A stretch of DNA of 64,000 bases from Aquamicrobium sp. (GTDB taxonomy: Bacteria; Pseudomonadota; Alphaproteobacteria; Rhizobiales; Rhizobiaceae): assembly GCA_019739225.1 (NCBI GenBank), contig JAHHDT010000005.1:1632499-1696498 (forward strand), in the 5' to 3' direction. A program made the translations under genes and the position numbers. The notes below the pieces were generated by a model that was not told the DNA's origin, searched no databases, and was given only the letters and a program-made list of their open reading frames with translations. How positions within the stretch are numbered: position 1 is the stretch's first letter; each line of letters starts with the position of its first letter. This document shows, piece after piece, positions 54,934 through 63,980 of the stretch.

Positions 54934-55857
54934 ATGCCGCAACGCCCATACCTCATCTACGACGTGTTTGCCGACCGCCGGCTCGCCGGCAATCCGCTCG
55001 CAGTGGTGCTCGACTCCACCGGGCTCGACAATGCCGCGATGCAGAAGATCGCAGGCGAGTTCAACCTGTCGGAGACCGTCTTCGTCTCGCCGGCCGCGAA
55101 TGCGGCCCACACGGCCGCGATCCGCATCTTCACGCCGAAATACGAGCTCCCGTTTGCCGGTCATCCGACCGTGGGAACGGCCATAGCACTGGCCGAACGT
55201 GGCAGCAGCGACGGTCCCGCCAACGATGCGGCTGCACTGATGGTGCTGGAGGAGAAGATCGGCGATGTGCGTTGCGCGGTCACGCATGAGGGCGGCCTCG
55301 CCTTCGCCGAGTTCGACCTGCCGCAACTCTCGCAGGAACTGGATTTCGAACCCGATAGCGAGGCCATTGCCGCAGCGATAGGTCTGGGACCCCATGAAAT
55401 CGGCTTCGAGAACCACCGGCCCAGCCTGTGGACGGCGGGCGTGCCTTATCTCGCCGTGCCGGTCGCCGGCCTCGAGGCAATGGCGCAGATCCGTTTCAAT
55501 GGTCCCGCCTGGCTCGAACTTGCGCCGCGTCGCGGCGATGGCAATCCCGCCTGCGCCTATCTCTACTGCCGCGAGACCGTCGGCCATGACAGCGCGTTTC
55601 ATGCGCGCATGTTCGTGCCCGGGCCGCCCACCTATGAGGACCCCGCGACGGGCTCGGCGGTCGCGGCATTTTCCGGTGCGCTGCTGCATTTCGACCAGCC
55701 GCGCGACGGCACCCACACTTACTGGATAGAGCAGGGTGTGGAGATGGGCCGGCCGTCCCGCATCCGGCTCGAGATCGAGGTGAAGGGGCTTGCCGCGAAA
55801 ACGGCGCGTATCGGCGGCAACGCGGTGAAGATCGCCGAGGGCATCCTCACCGTGTGA
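54934..55857 (+). CDS. PhzF-family epimerase/isomerase
   Basis: A 307-residue protein of the PhzF fold, related to diaminopimelate epimerase and phenazine isomerase. The catalytic glutamate is in F-N-L-S-E-T-V-F-V near residue 45. G-H-P-T-V-G-T-A near residue 75 and D-P-A-T-G-S-A near residue 235 are also conserved. No phenazine pathway genes are near, so the substrate is unknown. Start 54934 is uncertain: AAGGAGG lies about 14 bases upstream, while an ATG at 54907 has no ribosome site. Confidence 0.83.
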   Translation: MPQRPYLIYDVFADRRLAGNPLAVVLDSTGLDNAAMQKIAGEFNLSETVFVSPAANAAHTAAIRIFTPKYELPFAGHPTVGTAIALAERGSSDGPANDAAALMVLEEKIGDVRCAVTHEGGLAFAEFDLPQLSQELDFEPDSEAIAAAIGLGPHEIGFENHRPSLWTAGVPYLAVPVAGLEAMAQIRFNGPAWLELAPRRGDGNPACAYLYCRETVGHDSAFHARMFVPGPPTYEDPATGSAVAAFSGALLHFDQPRDGTHTYWIEQGVEMGRPSRIRLEIEVKGLAAKTARIGGNAVKIAEGILTV

Positions 55858-55895
55858 ACTGCCGTCCCGCTATGTCCAGCCCGCCGGCGTCCTCG

Positions 55896-56135
55896 TCAGA
55901 GGCCGAGCAGCGCCTTGGCTTCCTCGAGCGCGGCCATGGAGCCGTCATGGTCGCCGGCGCTGTGGAGTTCTTCTCCCTGAGCGCGCAGTTCGGCGACCTT
56001 CGCCGCGTCCTCGGCGGAGAGGTTCGCGTCGGGCAGCGCGGCGTCGATGTCCTGCATCAGGACCGGGCAGGAATGTGCCAAAGCGGCGACCGGCGACAGC
56101 GCCAGGCTCGCGGCGACAAGCATCATGCGCAACAT
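55896..56135 (-). CDS. Small secreted protein
   Basis: A 79-residue protein with a signal peptide (M-L-R-M-M-L-V-A-A-S-L-A-L, cleaved near A-L-A-H). The mature part is about 60 mostly helical, acidic residues (A-E-D-A-A-K-V-A-E-L-R-A). I do not recognise a family. The start at 56135 has a very strong AAGGAGGAAACC. Confidence 0.72.
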   Translation of the reverse strand: MLRMMLVAASLALSPVAALAHSCPVLMQDIDAALPDANLSAEDAAKVAELRAQGEELHSAGDHDGSMAALEEAKALLGL

Positions 56136-56262
56136 GGTTTCCTCCTTCGCCGGCTTGATGCAAAGGCTGGCGAGCCCGTGCGCGCGGCATAGAGAGCCTA
56201 CACCCGTGCAGGCCTGCAAAACAGGCATGCCGGATAAATTGATCGCCGCGGGTATTTGCGTC

Positions 56263-56291
56263 TGGACAGCCGAACCATGAGCCGCTATAGG
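56263..56291 (+). promoter_or_regulatory. Putative promoter of tRNA-Lys
   Basis: TGGACA, a 17-base spacer, then TATAGG. This would start transcription about 34 bases before the tRNA. The spacing is ideal and both boxes are near consensus. Confidence 0.45.
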
Positions 56292-56331
56292 GGCCTCCTC
56301 TTGCAGCGGCCGTACGCGGCTGCGGCCCGGC

Positions 56332-56407
<76 letters not shown>

Positions 56408-56675
56408 GCACTTCCCAAGCCGCTGATTTCACAAAGGCTCTTTATTTACAAGGCTTCCAGCGTCAATTGTGGTGCTGCACAACGCGGGAAATCGTAGCAC
56501 GAGAACAGCTGTATCTCCCCAAGCTTGGTGGCGTTTATCAGCTTCGGAGTGCCGGATGTGCTCCGGCGGCTGGTCGGCAAAACCGTAGTCTGGAGATCCT
56601 TGCACACGCGACCTTCGACGAGCACAAACGCGCACGGCTCGAACGGGTAAAGATCGGCGGGGGGAATGGCCGGCC
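56408..56675. other. Lower-GC stretch after tRNA-Lys without a supported gene
   Basis: A hand count of bases 56411-56530 gives 61 G+C of 120 (51 percent), below the surrounding level. Minus-strand frames cover it (for example one ending at 56446), but none has a recognisable product or a good ribosome site. No tRNA-derived direct repeat was found. Possibly a decayed remnant. Confidence 0.4.
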
Positions 56676-56909
56676 CTAGCTGCTTGGTCTTCGGCTGACG
56701 GCTTTCCACAACCCAAAGAGGAAAATTGCTCCGCCGATTGCGAAGGTCGGCACGAAGAGACGCAGGGCTTCCCAATCGTGCCATGCGAGACTGAAGCCGG
56801 TGCATCCCGTTGGGTTCATTCCGCAAGCGAACGCATTTAGGAACCACCAGCCGGCGAAGGTGGCGCCAAAGACGACCGCGCCTATGATCATGAGAATCGC
56901 AGGTTTCAT
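56676..56909 (-). CDS. Small membrane protein
   Basis: A 77-residue protein with two hydrophobic helices (about residues 4-24 and 51-68), joined by a loop with two cysteines (F-A-C-G-M-N-P-T-G-C). No family is recognised. ATG 56909 is chosen because it places the first helix at the N-terminus, as in other small integral proteins. Confidence 0.6.
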   Translation of the reverse strand: MKPAILMIIGAVVFGATFAGWWFLNAFACGMNPTGCTGFSLAWHDWEALRLFVPTFAIGGAIFLFGLWKAVSRRPSS

Positions 56910-57069
56910 GGCATCGCTTGTTTCACACGAGTTGTGGGAAGTCACGCCAATGCGCGTAATAGGCGAGGGCGGCGACTCCACGCCCGTCGACGGGCGCACG
57001 TGACCTGAGCCCAAATGTATTGCCTCGCGGTCTGCTGCGCTGCAGCAGAGATTTCCTTAAAAAGGCTAT

Positions 57070-57104
57070 TGAAATCGATTTCATTGCCGATACAATCGAT
57101 TTCA
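57070..57104. promoter_or_regulatory. Tandem LacI-type operators before the sugar ABC operon
   Basis: TGAAATCGATTTCA (57070-57083) is a perfect 14-bp palindrome with a central CG, the LacI-family form. TACAATCGATTTCA (57091-57104) is a second copy with two changes. Centres are 21 bases apart, two helical turns, so both would lie on the same face. The LacI gene is the fifth gene of the same operon. Confidence 0.8.
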
Positions 57105-57127
57105 TTGAGTTCTTTGGGAGGAGTTAA

Positions 57128-58150
57128 ATGTCCAGACTTTCCGCATTCGCAGCATCCGTCGCCGCTATCGCGCTCACTGCGTCCGTCGCGCAGGCCGACG
57201 AGTTCACCATCGGCCTGTCCAACGGGTGGGTCGGCTCCGAGTGGCGCACGCAGATGATCGAGGAAGCGCAGGCCGCCGCAGCCGCCTGGGCCGACAAGGG
57301 CCACACCGTCAACGTCGTGGTCCAGAGCGCCAATGTCGACGTGCCGGGCCAGATTGCGCACGTGCGCAACTTCATCAGCCAGGGCGTCGACGCCATCATC
57401 ATCAACCCGAACAGCCCGACGGCGTTCGATCCGGTTTTTGCCCAGGCCAAGGAAGCCGGCATCTTAGTGATCTCCACCGACGCCGAGGTGTCGTCGCCTG
57501 ATGCGATCTATGTCGGCATCGACCAGACCGCATGGGGTGCGGCCGGCGCCGAGTGGCTTGCCAAGACGCTCGACGGCAAGGGCAAGGTCGTCGCCATCAA
57601 CGGCGTTGCAGGCCACCCGGCCAACGAGATGCGGGTCGCCGGCTATCGCTCGGTCTTCGAGAAGCACCCCGACATCGAGGTCGTCAACGAGGTGAACGCC
57701 AACTGGGATCAGGCGCAGGGCCAGCAGGCCATGCAGAACCTGCTCGCCACCTATCCGGACATCAACGGCGTCTGGGTGCAGGACGGCATGGCCGCCGGCG
57801 CGTGGAAGTCGATCATGGATGCGGGCAAGGCCGGCGACATCGCGGCCACCGGCGAAATCCGCAAGGATTTCATCGACCTGTGGACGGCGGATAACCTGAA
57901 TTCCGGCGCATCGGTGAACCCTCCCGGCGTGATGGCCTCGGCGCTGAACGTCGCCGTGTTCATGCTGGAGGGCCGCGAGCTGAAGGAGCCGGCCACGGCG
58001 GGCCAGTACGGCAACGCCATGTATCTGCCGATCCCCTTCATCGACTCGTCGAACCTCTCGGAGGCCGCGGCGCAGGTCGAGGGCAAGCCAGGGCATTACT
58101 CCTACACCAGCGAGCTCTCCATCGAGGACGCCGAAGCGCTCTTCAAGTAG
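57128..58150 (+). CDS. Sugar ABC transporter substrate-binding protein (RbsB type)
   Basis: A 340-residue periplasmic binding protein. The signal peptide ends A-S-V-A-Q-A-D near residue 22, followed by a Peripla_BP_4 domain. The domain opens F-T-I-G-L-S-N and carries Q-G-V-D-A-I-I-I-N-P near residue 97. G-A-D/G-A-E-W-L and G-H-P-A-N-E-M-R lie later. Ribose, xylose and inositol binders share this fold, so the sugar is not decided. GGGAGGAG precedes the ATG, and two LacI-type operators lie upstream. Confidence 0.88.
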   Translation: MSRLSAFAASVAAIALTASVAQADEFTIGLSNGWVGSEWRTQMIEEAQAAAAAWADKGHTVNVVVQSANVDVPGQIAHVRNFISQGVDAIIINPNSPTAFDPVFAQAKEAGILVISTDAEVSSPDAIYVGIDQTAWGAAGAEWLAKTLDGKGKVVAINGVAGHPANEMRVAGYRSVFEKHPDIEVVNEVNANWDQAQGQQAMQNLLATYPDINGVWVQDGMAAGAWKSIMDAGKAGDIAATGEIRKDFIDLWTADNLNSGASVNPPGVMASALNVAVFMLEGRELKEPATAGQYGNAMYLPIPFIDSSNLSEAAAQVEGKPGHYSYTSELSIEDAEALFK

Positions 58151-58216
58151 GCGCATCGCGGCTGGCGCGCCGTCTCCTGCGGCGCGCCGGCTGACCTTTC
58201 AGTTCGAGGCAAGACG

Positions 58217-59719
58217 ATGACCGAGCTGCTGATCCGCGGCGCGCGGAAGGCCTATGGCGCGACGCTCGCTCTTCGCCGCGGCGATTTCGACCTCAAGGGC
58301 GGTGAAGTGCACGTGCTGATCGGCTCGAACGGGTCGGGCAAGAGCACGCTTTGCAAGATCGTCGCCGGTTCGGTGAAGCCGGACGCTGGCGAGGTCATCC
58401 TCAACGGCCAGCCCGTCACCATCGCCGGCCCACAGGCTTCCCGCGCGCTCGGCATCGGCATCTTCTATCAGGAGCTCAGCCTGTCGGCGCGGCGCACGGT
58501 GGCCGAGAACATCCTGCTGCCCGACCTCCCGATGAAGGGTGGGCTGTTCGTCGATCGGGCCGCACTCGCCAGCCGCGCGGCGCGCTACATCGCGGAGTTC
58601 GAAGGCGTTTCCGGCGCAGGGTTTGCCGCCGACACACCCGTCTTCAAGTTGCGCGCCGACCAGCGCCAGCTCGTCGAGATCATGAAGACGCTGGCGACCG
58701 AAGCGCCCATCCTCATCTTCGACGAGCCGACCTCCGCGCTCGACCGGGCGCAGGTCGAACGGTTCTTCGAAATCCTTAAGCGGTTGAAGGGCGAGGGCAG
58801 GGCCATCGTCTTCATCTCGCACCGCATGGACGAAATCTTCGCCATCGGCGATCGTGTCACCGTCATCCGCGACGGCGAGACGGTGGCGACCTCCAACATC
58901 GCCGAAACGGATGTCCCATCCGTCATCCGCCAGATGGTCGGGGAGCATGACGAGGTTGTCGCGGCCCCGCCGGCCGCACCGGCCGTATCCGGCGATACCG
59001 GCATCGCTCTCAGCGTGGAAGGCCTCGGCGGAAGCGGCTTTGCTGACGTGTCGTTCTCTGTCGCGCGCGGTGAAATCCTCGGTTTCGGCGGCCTGCATGG
59101 GCAAGGCCAGTCGGCAGTGCTGCGTGCGATCTTCGGCGCCGCGTCGCATGCGTCGGGCTCGATCGCGGTGCGGGGCGAGCCTTTCGCAGCGGCCAACCCC
59201 CGCCAGGCGATCGCCCGTGGCGTTGCCTACGTATCAGGCGATCGCGGCCGTGACGGCATCGTGCAGGGCAGGCCGATCCTCGAAAACGTGACGCCGGTCC
59301 ATTTCTTGCGCAACCGGCTGCGCATCGTGCGGCCAGGTGAACTGCAGAAGAAGGCGGCCGGGCCGCTCGACGCGCTCAAGACCAAGTTCCAGACCATCGA
59401 CCATCCGATCAATTCGCTGTCTGGCGGCAACCAGCAGAAGGTGGTCATCGCCCGCTGGCTGATCGACCGGCCCGACGTCCTCTTGCTCGACGACCCGACC
59501 AAGGGCATCGACCTTCAGGCCAAAGCGGACCTTTTCGCCCTGATCCGCCAGCTCGCCGGCGAAGGTCTCGGTATCGTGCTTTATTCTTCGGAAGACGCCG
59601 AACTGCTGGCCAATGCCGACCGCATCCTCGTCTTCAACTCGGGCAGCGTGACGCGCGAGCTGAGCGGCGAGGACCGCACCCGTTACAACCTCTACCACGC
59701 CGCTTACGAGGCCGCCTGA
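58217..59719 (+). CDS. Sugar ABC transporter ATP-binding protein (two ATPase domains)
   Basis: A 500-residue CUT2 ATPase. Domain 1 has Walker A G-S-N-G-S-G-K-S-T near residue 37, a degenerate signature (L-R-A-D-Q-R-Q-L) and Walker [13 protein letters not shown] near 170. Domain 2 lacks a normal Walker A lysine (G-L-H-G-Q-G-Q-S) but keeps the signature L-S-G-G-N-Q-Q-K near 395, the usual CUT2 asymmetry. It overlaps the next gene by one base. Confidence 0.92.
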   Translation: MTELLIRGARKAYGATLALRRGDFDLKGGEVHVLIGSNGSGKSTLCKIVAGSVKPDAGEVILNGQPVTIAGPQASRALGIGIFYQELSLSARRTVAENILLPDLPMKGGLFVDRAALASRAARYIAEFEGVSGAGFAADTPVFKLRADQRQLVEIMKTLATEAPILIFDEPTSALDRAQVERFFEILKRLKGEGRAIVFISHRMDEIFAIGDRVTVIRDGETVATSNIAETDVPSVIRQMVGEHDEVVAAPPAAPAVSGDTGIALSVEGLGGSGFADVSFSVARGEILGFGGLHGQGQSAVLRAIFGAASHASGSIAVRGEPFAAANPRQAIARGVAYVSGDRGRDGIVQGRPILENVTPVHFLRNRLRIVRPGELQKKAAGPLDALKTKFQTIDHPINSLSGGNQQKVVIARWLIDRPDVLLLDDPTKGIDLQAKADLFALIRQLAGEGLGIVLYSSEDAELLANADRILVFNSGSVTRELSGEDRTRYNLYHAAYEAA

Positions 59720-60702
59720 TGACGAGCCTTTCCGCTTCTCCCCAACGCAGCGGTTTTGCAGCCGCAATCGAGCGCCTGCCGTTCCTGCCCGCCGTGCTCA
59801 TCCTGGTCGTGCTCATTGCGCTCAATGGCTGGTTCGAGCCCAACAGCCTCGGCTTCCGCGCCGTCACGGGCCTCGTCAGCACCTATCTGGCGCTGATGAT
59901 GCTGGCGATTGCCCAGACCTATGTGGTCATGGCCGGCGACATCGACCTGTCCGTGGGCGCGATCCTGTCGCTGGTCAACGTCGTCGTCATCGTGCTGATG
60001 GAGCAATGGGGTGGGGGCGGATTGACGGTTCTGGTGGCCTGTGTCGTCGGCATCCTCACCGGTCTCGCCTGCGGATTGGTCAACGGCCTCGTGGTCGCGG
60101 CCCTCCGGCTCCAGGCGATCGTCGCGACCTTTGCCACCTCGATCTTCTTCACCGGCCTTGCGCTCTACGTGCTGCCGGTTGCGGGTACGCCGGCGCCGGC
60201 CGCGTTCTGGCGCACCTATGGCGGCCGCATCCTCGAAATACCGTTCGTCTTCTGGGCCGTGGCGGTGCTTGCGCTGCTTCTCGTCGCCTTGGTGCGCACG
60301 CGGCTGACCACGCTGCTGCTCGCCGTCGGTGATGATGCGCAGGGCGCGTTCCAGAGTGGCCTGCCGGTCGTTGCAATCCGCATCAAGGGCTATGTGCTTT
60401 GCGGCCTGTTCGCCGCGCTTGCCGCACTCTGCGTCACCGGTGACACGGCCAGCGGCGACCCGTTGGTCGGCGGCAAGATGACGCTCTACAGCGTCGCGGC
60501 CGTCGTTCTCGGTGGCAGCGCGCTTTCCGGCGGCAAGGGCACGGTGGTCGGCTCGCTGGTCGGCGCGCTCATCATCGGACTCATCAATTCGCTGGTGTTT
60601 TTCGTCGGCACGCCGTCCGAGTGGCAGAACCTCGTCCAGGGCCTCGCGATCCTCATCGCGCTGATGGCCGGCGTCTTCGTCGGCCGGAGGGTGGGACAAT
60701 GA
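59719..60702 (+). CDS. Sugar ABC transporter permease 1 (CUT2)
   Basis: A 327-residue membrane protein of the BPD_transp_2 family with about nine helices. The characteristic A-G-D-I-D-L-S-V-G-A-I near residue 73 and V-L-G-G-S-A-L-S-G-G-K-G-T near residue 255 are present. It forms the channel with the second permease. ATG 59719 overlaps the ATPase stop, and its own stop overlaps the next start (ATGA). Confidence 0.92.
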   Translation: MTSLSASPQRSGFAAAIERLPFLPAVLILVVLIALNGWFEPNSLGFRAVTGLVSTYLALMMLAIAQTYVVMAGDIDLSVGAILSLVNVVVIVLMEQWGGGGLTVLVACVVGILTGLACGLVNGLVVAALRLQAIVATFATSIFFTGLALYVLPVAGTPAPAAFWRTYGGRILEIPFVFWAVAVLALLLVALVRTRLTTLLLAVGDDAQGAFQSGLPVVAIRIKGYVLCGLFAALAALCVTGDTASGDPLVGGKMTLYSVAAVVLGGSALSGGKGTVVGSLVGALIIGLINSLVFFVGTPSEWQNLVQGLAILIALMAGVFVGRRVGQ

Positions 60703-61694
60703 GCGCACCGGCAAGCACCCAAAAGACGACGCCCGGCGGCAATGCCGTGCTCGATCTCGTCAAGCAGCCCATCGTCGTCGCGCTGATCCTGATCGCCGTG
60801 CTGCTCGCCCTTGGCGAGGCGCTGTCGCCCGGTTTCGCCTCGCTGCAGCAGATCCTGCGGCTGGCCATCGTGGCCGCATTGCTCGGCATCGTGGCGGCCG
60901 GCCAGAACCTCGTCATCCTTGGCGGCCGCGAAGGCATCGACCTGTCGGTGGGCGGTGTCGTCTCCCTGTCGGCGATCCTCGCCGGCAACATCATGTCGGG
61001 TCAGGATGGCGGCATCCTGCCGGCCGTTCTCGCCTGCGTTGCCGTCGGCGCTCTCTTCGGGCTCTTCAACGGCCTTGGCGTCACCTTGCTGCGCATCCCG
61101 CCGCTGGTCATGACGCTTGGCATGCTGGGCGTGCTTCAGGGGCTGCTGGTGGTCATCCGCCAGGGCATCCCCTCCGGGCGCGCCGCACCCGCCCTGTCGC
61201 AGTTCGTTTCCCAGCCTTTCCTGTTCGGCCTCCCCGGCATCATCTGGCTGTGGATCGCGATCGGCCTGTTCATGGCCTTCCTGCTCAAGCGCACCGTGTT
61301 TGGTCACCGCATCTATGCGGTCGGTTCCAATGAGCAGGCGGCGTTCATGGCAGGCGTTCCGGTGCGCACCATCAGGGTCGCGCTGTTCATGCTGTCTGGC
61401 ATGTTCGCGGCCGTCGCCGGCATCTGCCTGCTCGGTTATTCCGGCTCGTCCTTCGCCAATGTCGGCGAGACCTACATGCTGCCGTCGATCATCGCCGTGG
61501 TGCTGGGCGGTACGCCTCTTGCCGGCGGTCGCGGTGGCTACACCGGTACGATGGCAGGCGCCATGCTGCTGGTGGTGCTGCAAAGCATCCTGACGACAAT
61601 CAATATCGACGAATCCGGCCGCCAGATGATCTTCGGTGCCACGCTTCTGGTGCTGATGCTGTTCTACGGGCGTGGGAAAGCGATGCGGGGATGA
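60699..61694 (+). CDS. Sugar ABC transporter permease 2 (CUT2)
   Basis: A 331-residue BPD_transp_2 permease. G-R-E-G-I-D-L-S-V-G-G-V is near residue 77, and V-L-G-G-T-P-L-A-G-G-R-G-G near residue 265. ATG 60699 is set by the overlap with the first permease. Its stop overlaps the LacI start by four bases. Confidence 0.92.
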   Translation: MSAPASTQKTTPGGNAVLDLVKQPIVVALILIAVLLALGEALSPGFASLQQILRLAIVAALLGIVAAGQNLVILGGREGIDLSVGGVVSLSAILAGNIMSGQDGGILPAVLACVAVGALFGLFNGLGVTLLRIPPLVMTLGMLGVLQGLLVVIRQGIPSGRAAPALSQFVSQPFLFGLPGIIWLWIAIGLFMAFLLKRTVFGHRIYAVGSNEQAAFMAGVPVRTIRVALFMLSGMFAAVAGICLLGYSGSSFANVGETYMLPSIIAVVLGGTPLAGGRGGYTGTMAGAMLLVVLQSILTTINIDESGRQMIFGATLLVLMLFYGRGKAMRG

Positions 61695-62710
61695 ACAGCC
61701 GCGCCAAGATCAAGGACATCGCGGCGTCGGTCGGCGTATCGCCGGCAACCGTCTCGCGCGCGCTGACCGGGTCTGGCCTCGTGGCGGAACCCACGCTCAG
61801 CCGCATCCGCGAGGCGGCGCAGAAGATGCACTACCGCCCCAACGTCTCGGCGCGCAACCTGCGCACCCAGCGTTCGATGGCGGTGTTGATGGTCGTACGC
61901 GACGTCGGCAACCCCTTCTATCTCGAGATCCTCAAGGGCGTGGAAACGACGGCCCGCGAGGCCGGCTACTCCGTCCTCATGGGCAACACCGAGAACAACC
62001 CGGAGCGCGAGGTCGAATATTTCGACATGCTGCGCGACGGCCACGCCGACGGCATGATCCTGATGACGGGCAAGCTGCCCGACCGTGCAGGCTATTCCGA
62101 ACAGGTGAGAGGCCTGCCCGTCGTTGTGGCGCTGGAAGAGATCGCCGAAAGCGGGCTCCCGCACGTCATGATCGACAATGAGGCTGCATCGCGGCGCGCC
62201 GTCGAGCATCTGATCGGCCTCGGCCATCGCCGCATTGCCCACATCACCGGCCCGGTGCCCGAAATCATGAGCCTGCGCCGTCAGGACGGCTATCGTCGCG
62301 CCATGGCCGCTGCGGGGCTGCCGATACCGGAAGGATACGAACCGGTAGGTGATTATCTGCTTCATACCGGCGAGCGCCTTTGCCGTAACCTGTTCTCGCT
62401 GGCCGAGCCGCCTACGGCCGTCTTCGTTGCCAATGATGAAATGGCCTTTGGCGCGATCAACGAGCTGCGTCGCATGGGGCTCGACGTGCCCGGCGACGTG
62501 TCGGTGGTCGGCTTCGACGACCTTTTCCTGAGCCAGGCCTTCCATCCGCCGCTGACCACCGTCAGCCAGCCGCGCATGGCCATCGGCCAGCAGGCGATGG
62601 ATCTGCTGCTGCGCGTCTTCTCCGACGAGGGCGTCGCCCCATCGGCGGTGGAGATGCCGACCGAACTCAAGCTGCGCGGATCCACTGCGGCGCCGCGCCC
62701 GCAATCCTGA
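61691..62710 (+). CDS. LacI-family transcriptional regulator
   Basis: A 339-residue regulator. The DNA-binding headpiece I-K-D-I-A-A-S-V-G-V-S-P-A-T-V-S-R-A-L at residues 7-25 and the hinge Y-R-P-N-V-S-A-R-N-L near 50 are typical. A sugar-binding periplasmic-type core follows, with V-V-G-F-D-D near residue 275. Its palindromic operators are at 57070-57104, so it very probably represses its own operon until the sugar binds. Encoded inside the operon, overlapping the permease stop. Confidence 0.92.
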   Translation: MNSRAKIKDIAASVGVSPATVSRALTGSGLVAEPTLSRIREAAQKMHYRPNVSARNLRTQRSMAVLMVVRDVGNPFYLEILKGVETTAREAGYSVLMGNTENNPEREVEYFDMLRDGHADGMILMTGKLPDRAGYSEQVRGLPVVVALEEIAESGLPHVMIDNEAASRRAVEHLIGLGHRRIAHITGPVPEIMSLRRQDGYRRAMAAAGLPIPEGYEPVGDYLLHTGERLCRNLFSLAEPPTAVFVANDEMAFGAINELRRMGLDVPGDVSVVGFDDLFLSQAFHPPLTTVSQPRMAIGQQAMDLLLRVFSDEGVAPSAVEMPTELKLRGSTAAPRPQS

Positions 62711-62735
62711 AAAGTCAGAACAACGGAGACAACCC

Positions 62736-63980
62736 ATGGGCTTCGAGCCGAAGAACACGCTGCGCATCGGTCTGGTCGGCACAGGCTTCATCGCCCAGTT
62801 CCATCTGCGTTCGATGCTGGGCGTACGCAACGTCGAGGTGACGGGCGTCTACAGCCGCAGCAGCGACAAGCGGCAGAAGATCGTCGAGCTGGTCGACGAA
62901 CTGGGCCTTGGCCACTGCACCGCGCATGAGAGCCTGGAAGGCCTGCTGCAGGCCGGCGATGTCGATGCGGTCTGGATTCTCTCGCCCAACCACACCCGGC
63001 TCGACATCATGCGCACCATTCATCAGGAGGTGACGGCTGGGCGCTCGAAGATTTTCGCGGTGGCCTGCGAAAAGCCGCTGGCGCGCACCATCGGCGAGGC
63101 GCGCGAAATGCTTCGGCTCGCCGAGGAAGCGGGCCTCAACCACGGTTATCTCGAGAACCAGGTATTCTGCACACCCGTCATTCGCGGCAAGGAGATCATC
63201 TGGCGCCGCGGCGCATCGACCACCGGCAGGCCCTATCTGGCGCGTGCCGCGGAGGAGCATTCCGGCCCGCATGAGGCATGGTTCTGGCAGGGCGACAAGC
63301 AGGGCGGCGGCGTTCTTTCGGACATGATGTGCCACAGCGTCGAGGTCGGCCGGCACCTGCTGACGGCGCCCGGCGCGCCGCGCAATTCGCTCACCGTCAA
63401 GGCCGTCAACGGCATGGTCGCCAACCTCAAATGGACGCGCCCGCATTATGCCGACCAGCTTCGTGAGCGCTACGGCGCCGAAGTCGACTACCGCAATCGC
63501 CCGTCCGAGGACTTCGCCCGCGCGACCATTGCGCTGGAGGACGAGGAAGGCAACGAACTGGTGATCGAGGCCTCCACCTCCTGGGCCTATGTCGGTGCGG
63601 GTCTACGAATCCAGCTCGAGCTGTTGGGTCCGGAATATGCGATGGAATTCAATTCGCTGGCGACCGGCCTGAAAGTGTTCATGTCTCGCGCCGTCACCGG
63701 GTCGGAGGGCGAGGACCTCGTCGAGAAGCAGAATGCCGAGCAGGGGCTTATGCCGGTGCTTGAGGACGAAGCTGGGGTCTACGGCTACACCGACGAAAAC
63801 CGCCACATGGTGGAGTGCTTCCGCAAGGGCGAGACGCCACTCGAGACCTTCCATGATGGCCTCGCCGTCGTCGAGATGCTGATCGGCCTCTACCGTTCGG
63901 CAGAGACCGGTCAGACGGTGAATTTCCCCGCGCCGGAGCTGGAAGACTACGTGCCGCCCGTCGCGCGTCCCCGGGCCTGA
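62736..63980 (+). CDS. Gfo/Idh/MocA-family oxidoreductase
   Basis: A 414-residue NAD(P)-dependent dehydrogenase, somewhat longer than the usual 330-390. The Rossmann fingerprint G-L-V-G-T-G-F-I-A near residue 10 and the E-K-P motif (A-C-E-K-P-L-A-R) near residue 112 define the family. A conserved H in D-M-M-C-H-S-V-E near residue 195 is the catalytic region. It is last in the ABC operon, 25 bases after the regulator, and should oxidise the imported sugar or polyol (inositol-like substrates are possible). Confidence 0.9.
   Translation: MGFEPKNTLRIGLVGTGFIAQFHLRSMLGVRNVEVTGVYSRSSDKRQKIVELVDELGLGHCTAHESLEGLLQAGDVDAVWILSPNHTRLDIMRTIHQEVTAGRSKIFAVACEKPLARTIGEAREMLRLAEEAGLNHGYLENQVFCTPVIRGKEIIWRRGASTTGRPYLARAAEEHSGPHEAWFWQGDKQGGGVLSDMMCHSVEVGRHLLTAPGAPRNSLTVKAVNGMVANLKWTRPHYADQLRERYGAEVDYRNRPSEDFARATIALEDEEGNELVIEASTSWAYVGAGLRIQLELLGPEYAMEFNSLATGLKVFMSRAVTGSEGEDLVEKQNAEQGLMPVLEDEAGVYGYTDENRHMVECFRKGETPLETFHDGLAVVEMLIGLYRSAETGQTVNFPAPELEDYVPPVARPRA

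Noticed and set aside
56446..56847. Minus-strand frame of 133 codons after tRNA-Lys as a gene
   Set aside because: It overlaps the better-supported small membrane protein, has no ribosome site and no recognisable family.
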